From NCBI RefSeq assembly GCF_002283555.1, contig NZ_MVOI01000003.1, positions 1,476,798-1,540,797 of the forward strand: DNA of 64,000 nucleotides, read 5' to 3'. This stretch comes from Rubrivirga sp. SAORIC476. Lineage in GTDB: Bacteria; Bacteroidota; Rhodothermia; Rhodothermales; Rubricoccaceae. Below the pieces are notes generated by a model. That model had not been told where the DNA came from. It did not search any database and saw only the letters and a list, made by a program, of their open reading frames with translations. Position 1 is the stretch's first letter; each line of letters begins with the position of its first letter. Of the stretch, positions 51,322 to 59,839 are shown one piece after another. The translations under genes and the position numbers were made by a program.

Positions 51322-52560
51322 TCAGTCCGCCGCGACTTCGACGAGGTAGCGCGGGCAGGCCTGCGCCTCGCGGTAGACCACGATCTCGTCGTGGCGGAGC
51401 ATGGTCCCCGCGCGGGCGTGGAGCGAGTCCGGCGTGCCGAAGAGCCGGTGCTGGCCGAGACGGTCGGCGGTCAGTTCGTAGCACCACGCCTCGTGCTTGC
51501 GGACGACCAGCGGGGAGCCGACGTGCACGTCGTACAGCGCCAGGACCCCGCGGCTAGCGGCCTGATCGGTCCAGAAGGCACCCCGCAGCGAGGTGTAGCC
51601 GAGCGACTTCTGGAAGTCGGACGCGAAGTAGAGACCGTGGCCGAACATCTTGCCTGTGATGACGGCGCGCGCCGGGTTGAGCACGAGACCGGTCTCCAGG
51701 ATCGAGAGCCAGTTCTCGGACCGCGAGCCGTGCCACAGCAGCCGCGTCTGCTTGCGCCGCGCCGCCGCGACGTGGGTCTCGAACCGCGCCCGTTGCGCCG
51801 GGTGCACCACCTCGACGACGCTCTGGAGCCGGTCGGCGTGCACGCCCATCATCGAGCGGACGCGCGCCAGCACGGCCTCGTCGGTGACGCGCTGCAGGTC
51901 CACGCCGAGCGCGTCGAGCAACGTCGGGCGCGCGGCCTCGCCGCCCAATCGGACGCGCTGGGCCATCCGGTCCAGGGCCTCCTGCTCGGCGTCGAGCACG
52001 TCGGCCAGGTTCTCGGGATCGAGGGCCTGCCCGAGCAGGTGCTCGCGGACGTTGCCCATCTTGCGCGGGATCGTCCGGTAGAGGTCGAGCAGGTGAGCAT
52101 CGAAGGCCGCGACCAGGTCGGGCTGGTCGGCGGGCGGACCGGTGAGGCGACCGGCTAGGTCGGCCAGGGCGTCGAGGTGGGTCTGCGCCTCCGTCACCTG
52201 GCGCGCGCTGACGGCGTCCGGGGCGACGAGGTACTGGGCGCTCAGCGCGGCGTCGGCGGCGGCGCGGAGGCGGTCCACCAGCGCGGCCACGGCGGGGTCG
52301 TCGATGGCGAAGCCGCCGTCGCCCTCCTCGGCCGCGAGGGCCGTGATGTCGACGTAGCCCTTGCGGGTCTTCGCGCGGTAGGTGGCGTCCCACCGGCTGG
52401 CGTCGTAGGTGCGCTCCTGGAGGCGGGCGCCGATGCGGCCGAAGCGGGCGGTGAAGGTCCCATCGCCGTTCTCGGCCATCTCGTAGACCTTGTTGTTGTT
52501 CTCGCCCGTCACCATGACGAGGCGGACGGCGGGGCGGCGGTCGGGGGCGTGTGCGGACAT
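51322..52560 (-). CDS. Bacterial PARP: WGR domain plus ADP-ribosyltransferase
   Basis: 412 residues. WGR-like nucleic-acid domain at about 10-80 (NNKVYEMAENGDGTFTARFG; the name motif reads F40-G41-R42). A helical regulatory region (about 100-240; DLYRTIPRKMGNVREHLLG) precedes the catalytic domain (about 250-412). The triad of DNA-dependent eukaryotic PARPs is complete: His277 in LLWHGSRSENW, Tyr311 in GHGLYFASD, Glu392 in RHDEIVVYRE. It therefore should make poly(ADP-ribose). Such enzymes are rare in bacteria and are probably activated by broken DNA. The start is ATG at 52560. Confidence 0.93.
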   Translation of the reverse strand: MSAHAPDRRPAVRLVMVTGENNNKVYEMAENGDGTFTARFGRIGARLQERTYDASRWDATYRAKTRKGYVDITALAAEEGDGGFAIDDPAVAALVDRLRAAADAALSAQYLVAPDAVSARQVTEAQTHLDALADLAGRLTGPPADQPDLVAAFDAHLLDLYRTIPRKMGNVREHLLGQALDPENLADVLDAEQEALDRMAQRVRLGGEAARPTLLDALGVDLQRVTDEAVLARVRSMMGVHADRLQSVVEVVHPAQRARFETHVAAARRKQTRLLWHGSRSENWLSILETGLVLNPARAVITGKMFGHGLYFASDFQKSLGYTSLRGAFWTDQAASRGVLALYDVHVGSPLVVRKHEAWCYELTADRLGQHRLFGTPDSLHARAGTMLRHDEIVVYREAQACPRYLVEVAAD

Positions 52561-52668
52561 GATCTCGGGGGCTTGCGGATACGTGATGGACCCAAGATCC
52601 GGCGACGCAGTGACACCAAAATGTCACACTCTGCCCGACCCGTTCGCTTTTCCGCTTCCGGCCAGACT

Positions 52669-52709
52669 GGCTCCGCCTCGATGCGCCGACGAAGGCCCGA
52701 GGCGGAGCC
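52669..52709. repeat. 12-base-pair inverted repeat between PARP and M20 genes
   Basis: The arms GGCTCCGCCTCG (52669-52680) and CGAGGCGGAGCC (52698-52709) are perfect, with a 17-base loop. It lies between divergent genes, so it is not a simple terminator. It ends 57 bases before the -7 box of the M20 gene. Could be an operator for both genes. Confidence 0.6.
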
Positions 52710-52766
52710 GCCTGCCCGGCTGCGGAGCCCGGCGCGAGAACCCGGAGCCGGGGCGCCGCCCGCGCG

Positions 52767-52774
52767 TACGTTCC
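52767..52774 (+). promoter_or_regulatory. -7 box TACGTTCC of the M20 gene
   Basis: TACGTTCC is identical to the box before the 40373 gene. It lies 36 bases before the ATG at 52803, so the transcript has a leader of about 20-25 bases. Confidence 0.5.
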
Positions 52775-52802
52775 AGGCCTGCCCCTCTCCGACCGCTCTC
52801 TC

Positions 52803-54194
52803 ATGAACGCCGCTCTCCAGTTCGCCACCGACCACGCCGACGACGCCGTCGACCAGCTCAAAGACTGGCTCCGCATCCCGTCCATCTCGACGGACCCGGC
52901 CCGCAACACCGACACCCGCCGCGCGGCCCACTGGCTGGCCGACCACCTCCGTGCCATCGGCATGGAGACGGTCGAGGTGATGGAGACCGGCACGCCCGAC
53001 GCGCCCGGCCACCCGGTCGTCTACGCCGAGCACCACGTCTCCGACGACGCCCGGACGGTGCTCGTCTACGGCCACTACGACGTGCAGCCGCCGGACCCGC
53101 TGGAGTTGTGGGACCAGGACCCCTTCGAGCCCGTCGTCAGGGACGGCAACTTGGTCGCGCGCGGCTCGGCCGACGACAAGGGCCAGGCCTTCATGCACGT
53201 CAAGGCCGCCGAGGCGTACTTGAAGTCGGACGACGCCCTGCCGGTCAACCTCAAGATGATGATCGAGGGCGAGGAGGAGAACGGCAGCGCCCACCTCCCG
53301 GCGTGGCTCCGCGCCAACACCGACCGCCTCGCGGCCGACGTGGTGCTGGTCTCCGACACGTCGCTGTTCGCGCCCGGCGTGCCGTCGATCGCCTACGGCC
53401 TGCGCGGGCTGGCCTACGTCGAGGTGTCCCTGACGGGCCCGGCCAAGGACCTCCACTCGGGGGTCTACGGCGGCGGCGTCGAGAACCCGATCAACGCGCT
53501 CGCCGCGATGATCGCGGACCTCCACGACGACGACCATCGCGTCACCGTCGAGGGCTTCTACGACGACGTGCGCGACCTCGACGAGGATGAGCGCGAGGCG
53601 TACCGCGCGCTGCCGTTCGACGAGGCGGCGTGGAAGGAGGAGATCGGGGTCTCCGAGACGAAGACCGAGGCGGGCTTCTCGGTGCTCGAAGGCACGACCG
53701 GCCGGCCGACGCTCGACGTGAACGGCATCTGGGGCGGCTACACCGGCGAGGGCGCCAAGACCGTCCTCCCCTCCAAGGCGACCGCCAAGATCTCGTGCCG
53801 CCTCGTGGCCGATCAGACGCCGGGCGACATCACGGACAAGCTGCGCCGCCATTTCGAGGCTCACGTCCCGGACACCATGACGCTGACGTTCACCGACCTC
53901 CACGGCGGGCACGGCGTCATCGTCGACCGCGAGGCGCCCGCCATGCAGGCCGCCGCCGAGGCCATGGAAGGCGTCTTCGGCCAGACGCCCTTCTTCACCC
54001 GCGAGGGCGGCTCCATCCCCGTCGTCGCCGACTTCAAGGCCATCCTCGGGTTGGACACCGTCCTGATGGGCTTCGGCCTCGACTCGGACTCGATCCACTC
54101 GCCGAACGAGAAGTTCGGGCTCGACCGCTTCCACCAGGGCATCGAGGCGTCGATCCGGTTCCTCGACGCCTACGCCCGGCAGGAGGCCGCCTGA
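52803..54194 (+). CDS. M20-family dipeptidase
   Basis: A zinc peptidase of the carnosinase/PepV-like group, 463 residues. Metal ligands are shown by LVYGHYDVQPPDPLELWDQD (HxD), ARGSADDKGQAFMHVKAAEA (Asp), and MIEGEEENGSAHLPAWL (catalytic Glu-Glu). The dimerisation domain includes GLRGLAYVEVSLTGPAKDLH; the last His is in SDSIHSPNEKFGLD. It cleaves dipeptides or peptide-like compounds in the cytoplasm. The ATG at 52803 is clear. It has no close operon partner; the L,D-transpeptidase follows after 107 bases. Confidence 0.92.
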   Translation: MNAALQFATDHADDAVDQLKDWLRIPSISTDPARNTDTRRAAHWLADHLRAIGMETVEVMETGTPDAPGHPVVYAEHHVSDDARTVLVYGHYDVQPPDPLELWDQDPFEPVVRDGNLVARGSADDKGQAFMHVKAAEAYLKSDDALPVNLKMMIEGEEENGSAHLPAWLRANTDRLAADVVLVSDTSLFAPGVPSIAYGLRGLAYVEVSLTGPAKDLHSGVYGGGVENPINALAAMIADLHDDDHRVTVEGFYDDVRDLDEDEREAYRALPFDEAAWKEEIGVSETKTEAGFSVLEGTTGRPTLDVNGIWGGYTGEGAKTVLPSKATAKISCRLVADQTPGDITDKLRRHFEAHVPDTMTLTFTDLHGGHGVIVDREAPAMQAAAEAMEGVFGQTPFFTREGGSIPVVADFKAILGLDTVLMGFGLDSDSIHSPNEKFGLDRFHQGIEASIRFLDAYARQEAA

Positions 54195-54301
54195 GCATCG
54201 GCTGGCGTGGCCGCCTGGCCCGTCAGCGCATGAATTGCCGCAGACCAGGGGTCCCCTGGGACAGGCCCGGCGTTGATCCGGTCCTGTCTCCCCTGCTCCT
54301 C

Positions 54302-55552
54302 ATGCGCGCTTTTCTCCTCCTCCTCGGCCTCGGTGTGACCGTCGCCGCCTGCCAGCTCGACGCCGACACGCCGACGCCGCCCGCCGACCCGGCGCCCTCC
54401 TCCGACGCCCCGATCACCCGCGTCACCACCATCGGCGACGACCGCGTCCCCTCCGACGACGAGGTCGAGGCGAACCGCCTCGCGGGCCGCGGCCGGGCGC
54501 TCTCCCAGACCGACACGACTGGTCGCGCCGCCGCCGAGCGCGCCAACCCCGAGACGCTCGCCTCGCTCGACTCGACGCGCGACTGGTCCGCCCAGATGCA
54601 CCTGCCCCTCGGGGGCAACGTCGAAGGGCCGAGCGTGCTCAAGCTCCAGGTGCTCCTCGACCGCGCGGGCTTCACGCCCGGCCAGATCGACGGCCGCTGG
54701 GGCGACAACACCGAGCTGGCCGTGACGTGGGCGCAGACCGCCGAGGGCCTCAAAGCCACCGGCATCGCCGACGAGGCGACCGTCCGCGCCCTTGCCCGCC
54801 TCGGCGGCGCCCCGGACTCGCTCCTCACCACCGTCACCCTCACCGAGGCGGACGTGGCCGGGCCCTTCGAGACGCTCCCGGACGACGTGTACGCCAAGGC
54901 CGAGCTGGACGCGCTCGGCTACGAGTCGCTGGGCGAGAAGCTCGGCGAGACGTACCACGCCGCCCCCGCCCTCCTGGCCCGCCTCAACCCCGGCGTCACC
55001 CTCGACAGCCTCCGCGCGGGCGACAGGCTGCGCGTGCCCCACGTGATGGGCATGCCGTCCGCACGCGGCACCGTCGACCGGATCGAGATCTCGGCCGAGG
55101 GAGGCTTCCTCCACGCCGTCGCCGCCGACGGCACCGTCCTCTTCCACGCCCCCGTGACGGTCGGGTCCAGCTACGACCCGTCGCCGGACGGCGATTTCCG
55201 CGTCACGGCCATCGCGCACGACCCGTCGTGGCACTACCAGCCGTCGATTCTGGAGAGCGTGCCGGACGACCAGCCGGAGGCGACGCTCCCGGGCGGACCC
55301 AACAACGCCGTCGGCGTGGTGTGGATGGCGCTTTCGAAGGAGCACTACGGCATCCACGGCACCAGCGCGCCCGGCACGATCGGCTACGCGTCGTCGGCCG
55401 GGTGCGTGCGGCTGACCAACTGGGACGCCGAGCGCCTCGCGGGCCTGATCCAGCCCGGCGTGACGGTCCGCTTCCTGGAGGGGACCACGCCGAGTAGCCC
55501 CGCCTCGGGGGGCTCGTCGGGCGCCCGCCGCGACTCCACGCAGACGGTGTGA
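54302..55552 (+). CDS. L,D-transpeptidase lipoprotein with peptidoglycan-binding domain
   Basis: 416 residues, start ATG 54302 (MRAFLLLLGLGVTVAACQ, lipobox Cys at 17). A PG_binding_1 domain (VLKLQVLLDRAGFTPGQIDG, about 115-170) and a region like LysM (AALL-LNPGV-type) precede the YkuD catalytic domain (about 250-390): RIEISAEGGFLHAVAADGTV, GVVWMALSKEHYGIHGTSAP, and the active-site SSAGCVRLTNWDAERLAGLI (Cys in SAGCVRL). It forms 3-3 crosslinks or links proteins to peptidoglycan. Exported and membrane-anchored. Confidence 0.9.
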   Translation: MRAFLLLLGLGVTVAACQLDADTPTPPADPAPSSDAPITRVTTIGDDRVPSDDEVEANRLAGRGRALSQTDTTGRAAAERANPETLASLDSTRDWSAQMHLPLGGNVEGPSVLKLQVLLDRAGFTPGQIDGRWGDNTELAVTWAQTAEGLKATGIADEATVRALARLGGAPDSLLTTVTLTEADVAGPFETLPDDVYAKAELDALGYESLGEKLGETYHAAPALLARLNPGVTLDSLRAGDRLRVPHVMGMPSARGTVDRIEISAEGGFLHAVAADGTVLFHAPVTVGSSYDPSPDGDFRVTAIAHDPSWHYQPSILESVPDDQPEATLPGGPNNAVGVVWMALSKEHYGIHGTSAPGTIGYASSAGCVRLTNWDAERLAGLIQPGVTVRFLEGTTPSSPASGGSSGARRDSTQTV

Positions 55553-55574
55553 CGCCACCGCGTCGAGGGTACGG

Positions 55575-55605
55575 GGCCTGCGGGACGGAGCGACGTCCTC
55601 AGGCC
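55575..55605. terminator. Hairpin between convergent L,D-transpeptidase and M23 genes
   Basis: GGCCTG-c-GGGACG pairs with CGTCCT-CAGGCC with one bulge. It lies 23 bases after the L,D-transpeptidase stop and 20 bases from the stop of the opposite gene. CCCCTTTCTGTTTCC follows on the plus strand. Confidence 0.45.
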
Positions 55606-55624
55606 TCTCGCCCCTTTCTGTTTC

Positions 55625-56290
55625 CTACCTCGCCAGCAGCGGGTAGGGGTTGACCGGGGTGCCGTCCCAGAAGTCGGCGGAGTCCTCGGTCCGCCAGAGG
55701 GCGAAGTGGAGGTGCGTGTTGCCGGGCGCTGCGTTGCCCGTATCGCCCACTTCCCCCAACACCTGCCCACGGCGGACGCGCTGGCCCGTGCGGAGGCCGG
55801 GCGCGTAGGCGTCGAGGTGGGCGTAATAGGACACCGTCTGGCGGTCGTCGCCGAGCACGTAGACGGTCAGCCCGCCCTTGTCGCTTGTGAACAGGCGCAT
55901 CACCTCGCCCGGCGCCGCAGCCACGACCGGGGTCCCGCGCGGTGCCAGGATGTCGATGGCGTTGTGGGTCCGGCCCTCACTGCGCGCGGCCTGGAACGTG
56001 TCCACGAGGTCGTCCGCCTCGACGCCCGCGACGGGGATGGCGAGCCCGGCCGCGCTCACGGACGGCACGAGGTCGGCGGGCGGATCGAACGAGCCCGCCT
56101 CGTCCGGCGTCACGCGCGCCGTGTCGCCCGCGGCCACCGGCGGCGCCTCGGGCGCCGCGTCGGCGACGTCTCGGCCATCGGCGCAGTCGCAGGACGCCGA
56201 GTCGGCCGACGCCGCCTCCGAGGCCGGAGAGGCTTCGAAGCGGCATCCGGCGAGCAGGACCAGAGCGGCGAACAGGAACGCAGAGCGCAT
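55625..56290 (-). CDS. M23-family metallopeptidase lipoprotein
   Basis: 221 residues with a lipoprotein signal (MRSAFLFAALVLLAGC). After an acidic linker the M23 (LytM/NlpD) domain runs from about 105: GRTHNAIDILAPRGTPVVAA carries the HxxxD zinc ligands and NTHLHFALW the HxH. GEVMRLFTSDKGGLTVYVLG and QTVSYYAHLDAYAPGLRTGQ complete the beta-core. It may cut peptidoglycan crosslinks. The gene faces the L,D-transpeptidase, so cell-wall genes cluster here. Confidence 0.9.
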   Translation of the reverse strand: MRSAFLFAALVLLAGCRFEASPASEAASADSASCDCADGRDVADAAPEAPPVAAGDTARVTPDEAGSFDPPADLVPSVSAAGLAIPVAGVEADDLVDTFQAARSEGRTHNAIDILAPRGTPVVAAAPGEVMRLFTSDKGGLTVYVLGDDRQTVSYYAHLDAYAPGLRTGQRVRRGQVLGEVGDTGNAAPGNTHLHFALWRTEDSADFWDGTPVNPYPLLAR

Positions 56291-56344
56291 GCGACAGCGA
56301 AGAGGAGACCCGGTGTACGCGTGCGGCCTCCTCCCGTTCGTCGG

Positions 56345-57220
56345 CTACCGCGCCCGGTCCGGGTCGACGGGGCGGATCAACCCCTCCTGGGCGACGCTCG
56401 CCACCAGCACGCCGTCGGCGTCGGTGACCTGGCCGCGGCCGAAGCCGCGGGCGCCCGCCGCCGTCGGCGCGTCCATGGCGTAGAGCAACCACTCGTCGGC
56501 GCGGAAGGGGCGGTGGAACCAGATCGCGTGGTCCAGCGACGCCGCCTGCACGGTACCGTCGAACACCGACCGGCCGTGCGGCAGGAGCGTCGCCGAGAGG
56601 ATGCCCCAGTCGCTGGCGTAGGCGAGGATGGCCTGGTGGATGAGTGGGTCGTCCGGGAGCGGACCGGTCGCCCGGAGCCACGACGCCGCCCGCGCGTCGC
56701 GAGGCTGTGGGCGGAAGGGGTCCACCGGGTCGATGGGCCGGAAGTCGATGGGCCGCTCGCGCGTGAGGACTGTCCGGAGCGGCTCCGGGATGCGCTCGGC
56801 GACCGCGCGGGCCAGGTCGCGCTCGGACGTGACGGCGTCAGGCGCGGGCGCCTCGGGCGCCGCCTCGGTCTGGTGGTCCAGGCCCGGCTCCTCGCGGTGG
56901 AACGACAGCGACGCGTTGAAGATGGGCCGCCCGTGCTGGATGGCCGTCACGCGGCGCGTCGTGAACGAGCCGCCGTCGCGCAGCGACTCGACCTCGTACA
57001 CGATGGGCGCCTTGACGTCACCCGGCAGGATGAAGTAGGCGTGCAAGGAGTGGCAGAGGCGGTCCGCGTCGACCGTCCGCCCGGCGGCGACGAGGGCCTG
57101 CGCGAGCACCTGCCCGCCGAAGACGCGGGGGCTGGCGAGAGGCCGGTTGCGCCCGCGGAAGATGCGGACCTCGATGGGTTCGAGGTCGAGCAGGTCGAGG
57201 AGGTCGTCGAGAGCAGTCAT
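56345..57220 (-). CDS. tesB: Acyl-CoA thioesterase II (TesB)
   Basis: A double-hotdog thioesterase of 291 residues that hydrolyses medium and long acyl-CoA. N-terminal hotdog: FRGRNRPLASPRVFGGQVLA (GGQVLAQAL), LHAYFILPGDVKAPIVYEVE, YTTRRVTA-like SFTTRRVTAIQHGRPIFNAS. C-terminal hotdog: LAYASDWGILSATLLPHGRS (catalytic Asp), ASLDHAIWFHRPFRADEWLL, and GRGQVTDADGVLVASVAQEG with GLIRPVD at the end. The start ATG at 57220 is preceded by TAGGGTCC (about 57247). Confidence 0.95.
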   Translation of the reverse strand: MTALDDLLDLLDLEPIEVRIFRGRNRPLASPRVFGGQVLAQALVAAGRTVDADRLCHSLHAYFILPGDVKAPIVYEVESLRDGGSFTTRRVTAIQHGRPIFNASLSFHREEPGLDHQTEAAPEAPAPDAVTSERDLARAVAERIPEPLRTVLTRERPIDFRPIDPVDPFRPQPRDARAASWLRATGPLPDDPLIHQAILAYASDWGILSATLLPHGRSVFDGTVQAASLDHAIWFHRPFRADEWLLYAMDAPTAAGARGFGRGQVTDADGVLVASVAQEGLIRPVDPDRAR

Positions 57221-57424
57221 GGGGCGTCCGGGGGCGAGCCGGACCCTACGCCCGTGCGTCAGGCTTCGACGGCAGGTCGATGGGTTTTCACGGAGCAGGC
57301 TTGCGTTGAGAACCCCAGATCGGGTTACTTGGCGCGCTGCGCGCCGGTCCGCCTGGACGGCTGCGCCGGGCCGTATCGCTCCGGCCCGTCCTGCTCACCC
57401 CACCTGCGCCTCGCGCACCCTGCT

Positions 57425-57637
57425 ATGAAGAAGTTCCTGCCCCTGATTGCTGCTCTCGCGTTCGTCGGCTGCGCCGAGGAGCCCGCCGAGGCCCCCGTCG
57501 TCGACACCCCGGCCGAGGTGGTCACCCCGCCGGCCGACACGATGATGGTGGACGACACCATGATGGAGGACACCATGATGGTCGACGACACGATGATGGA
57601 GGGCGAGATGATGGAGGACACCACGTCCACCATGTAA
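57425..57637 (+). CDS. Met/Asp-rich mini-lipoprotein
   Basis: 70 residues. The signal MKKFLPLIAALAFVGC gives a lipidated Cys at 16. The mature protein is very simple: a Pro/Val/Ala part and then repeats of D-T-M-M-x-D (DDTMMEDTMMVDDTMMEGEM). Twelve Met residues in the last 35, together with Asp/Glu, might bind copper, silver or calcium, but nothing else supports it. It has its own strong terminator and no operon partner. Small Met-rich lipoproteins are known near copper genes; no metal gene is near here. Confidence 0.6.
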   Translation: MKKFLPLIAALAFVGCAEEPAEAPVVDTPAEVVTPPADTMMVDDTMMEDTMMVDDTMMEGEMMEDTTSTM

Positions 57638-57660
57638 GCTCGCGGGCTCCGGCCCACGGT

Positions 57661-57695
57661 GCGCCCCGGTGGTTCGTCCGCCGGGGCGCTTTTTT
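57661..57695 (+). terminator. Rho-independent terminator of the mini-lipoprotein gene
   Basis: GCGCCCCGG (57661-57669) pairs perfectly with CCGGGGCGC (57681-57689), with an 11-base loop. Six T follow, giving a canonical intrinsic terminator 23 bases after the stop at 57637. It also lies just past the end of the GH15 gene on the opposite strand. Confidence 0.9.
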
Positions 57696-57700
57696 GTGCG

Positions 57701-59698
57701 TCAGCGGGCGCCGGTCGGCCCCGGGTGCGCGGAGGGCTCGGCGCCGGGGTGGCCCGCCTCGGGGACGGTCCGCGCCTGCTCGGGGGCCTCGGGCGTCTGG
57801 CCGGAGCGGCGGCTCGGGCCGTGCTCGTCGAGCGCGCGGTCGATGTTGTAGGCCGCCGAGATGAGGCCGAGGTGGCTGAAGGCCTGCGGGAAGTTGCCGA
57901 GCGCCTGCCCCGAGAGGCCCGTCATCTCCGCGAACAGCCCGAGGTGGTTGGAGTACCCGAGCATCTTCTCGAACATGACGCGCGCCTTCTCCAGGTACGC
58001 CGGCTCGATCCGCCCGGCCCGAGCGAGCGCCTCCACGAGCCAGAACGAGCACAGGTTGAAGGCGCCCTCCTCCCCCCCGACGCCGTCGTCCACCTCGCCG
58101 GTGTTGTAGCGCCACACGAGGCAGTCAGAGGTCAGGCCGCCGTCCTCGGGCGCCTTGAGCGTCTCCTCCAGCGTCGCGATCATGCGCGGGTCGTTGGGGC
58201 CGGTGAAGAAGACCAGCGGCATCAGCAGGTTGGACGCGTCGAGGGTGGTCCCGCCGAAGGCCTGCACGAAGGCGCCGCGCTCCTCGCTCCAGCCGCGTTC
58301 CATGATGGCCGTGTAGATGGCGTCGCGCGTGGCCAGCCAGCGCTCCCGCGGTGCCGGGAGCGACCGTTTGTCGGCCAGCCGCAGGCCGCGGTCGAGGGCG
58401 ACCCAGCACATCAGCTTCGAGTAGACGAAGTGCTCACGGTCGCCGCGCACCTCCCAGATGCCCTCGTCCGGCCGGTCCCAGTTGGCGCACACCCAGTCGA
58501 CGTAGGTCACGATGTCCTGCCAGAACTCCCACGCCAGCGGCGTGCCGTACTTGTCGTAGAGGTAGACGGCGTCCAGCAGCTCGCCGTAGATGTCGAGCTG
58601 GAGCTGCCCGGCGGCGCCGTTGCCCACGCGGACTGGCGCCGAGCCGCGGTAGCCCTCCAGGTGCGGCAGCTCGAACTCGGTCAGCGTGCGGCGACCGTCG
58701 ATGCCGTAGACGATCTGGAGCGGCCCGTTGGGATCGTCGGGGATGCCCGCCTCGCAGCGGTCGCGGAGCCACCCAATGAAGGAGCGCACCTCGGCCGTGA
58801 AGCCGATCCGCAGGAGGCCGTAGAGCGTGAACGCGGCGTCGCGGATCCAGGAGTAGCGGTAGTCCCAGTTGCGGTGCCCGCCGATGTGCTCGGGCAGGCT
58901 GGTCGTCGGCGCGGCGACGATGGCGCCGGTCGGCTCGAAGGTGAGCAGCTTGAGCGCGAGCGCGCTCCGGCGGACTGTCTCGCGCCAGCGCCCGGTGTAC
59001 GAGCACCCGACGAGCCAGTCGCGCCAGTAGTCGGTCGTCTGGCGGAAGAGGGCATACTCGGTCTCGCGGGAGAGCGGTTCGTCGAGCACCGCGTCGGCAT
59101 CGAGGTGGCGCAGTTCGAGCGTCACGCGGTCGCCGCGCGTCAGTTCGAAGTCGCGGACGACCGCTGGGTGGTCGGCGTCGGCGTCGTCGATGTGGAGCGT
59201 GCGGACGGTCGAGAGGGCCACACGGAGCGGCCCGCCATCGGGGCCGCCCGTCTCGGACGTGAACACGGCGCCCTCGTCGGTCAGTTCGACCGTGTGCGTG
59301 CTCCGGCCGTAGTCGAACGCAGGCGCGACGCGGACGCGGAGGCTCACCGTCCCACGGAGGACGCGGATGTGGCGGATCAGGCCGTGGTACCCGGTGTCCG
59401 GCCCGACCTCGCCCACGGGCATGTAGTCCACGACTTCGGCGGCGCCTTCTTCGCCGGTGAAGCGCGTCACGAGGACGTTCGAGTCGGGCAGGTAGGTCTG
59501 GCGGCACGAGTAGTTGCCGTCCACCTCGACCTTGAAGTGGCCGCCCTTCGCATCGTCGAGGATGCCCGCGAAGACCGACGGCGAGTCGAAGTGGGGCAGA
59601 CAGAGCCAGTCGACGGAGCCGTTCTTGCCGACGAGCGCGGCCGTCCGCATGTTGCCGACGAGGCCGTAGTCGCCGATGGGGAGGTAGGAGGAGGGCAC
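57701..59698 (-). CDS. Glycoside hydrolase family 15 (glucoamylase/trehalase-like)
   Basis: 665 residues. An N-terminal super-beta-sandwich (YLPIGDYGLVGNMRTAALVG, SVDWLCLPHFDSPSVFAGIL) is followed by the (alpha/alpha)6 barrel: HRNWDYRYSWIRDAAFTLYG, GSAPVRVGNGAAGQLQLDIY, WEVRGDREHFVYSKLMCWVA (general-acid Glu region) and GEEGAFNLCSFWLVEALARA (general-base Glu). This group includes trehalases and glucan 1,4-alpha-glucosidases. Cytoplasmic. The start is GTG at 59698 (VPSSYLPIGDYG); the upstream frame is not protein-like. It lies downstream of otsB and otsA, so it probably acts in trehalose turnover. Confidence 0.9.
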   Translation of the reverse strand: MPSSYLPIGDYGLVGNMRTAALVGKNGSVDWLCLPHFDSPSVFAGILDDAKGGHFKVEVDGNYSCRQTYLPDSNVLVTRFTGEEGAAEVVDYMPVGEVGPDTGYHGLIRHIRVLRGTVSLRVRVAPAFDYGRSTHTVELTDEGAVFTSETGGPDGGPLRVALSTVRTLHIDDADADHPAVVRDFELTRGDRVTLELRHLDADAVLDEPLSRETEYALFRQTTDYWRDWLVGCSYTGRWRETVRRSALALKLLTFEPTGAIVAAPTTSLPEHIGGHRNWDYRYSWIRDAAFTLYGLLRIGFTAEVRSFIGWLRDRCEAGIPDDPNGPLQIVYGIDGRRTLTEFELPHLEGYRGSAPVRVGNGAAGQLQLDIYGELLDAVYLYDKYGTPLAWEFWQDIVTYVDWVCANWDRPDEGIWEVRGDREHFVYSKLMCWVALDRGLRLADKRSLPAPRERWLATRDAIYTAIMERGWSEERGAFVQAFGGTTLDASNLLMPLVFFTGPNDPRMIATLEETLKAPEDGGLTSDCLVWRYNTGEVDDGVGGEEGAFNLCSFWLVEALARAGRIEPAYLEKARVMFEKMLGYSNHLGLFAEMTGLSGQALGNFPQAFSHLGLISAAYNIDRALDEHGPSRRSGQTPEAPEQARTVPEAGHPGAEPSAHPGPTGAR

Positions 59699-59839
59699 GG
59701 GCGCAGCGGGGGACAAAGGCCCCCAACCGGCATGGACCGAACGGGGTTCGCCACCGAGACGGCTCCGCGCCGCACCGAGGCGGAGGGGTGCGCAGAGCGA
59801 GCGTCCACACCGTGGATGGAGTGTGGACAACGCCAGGCG

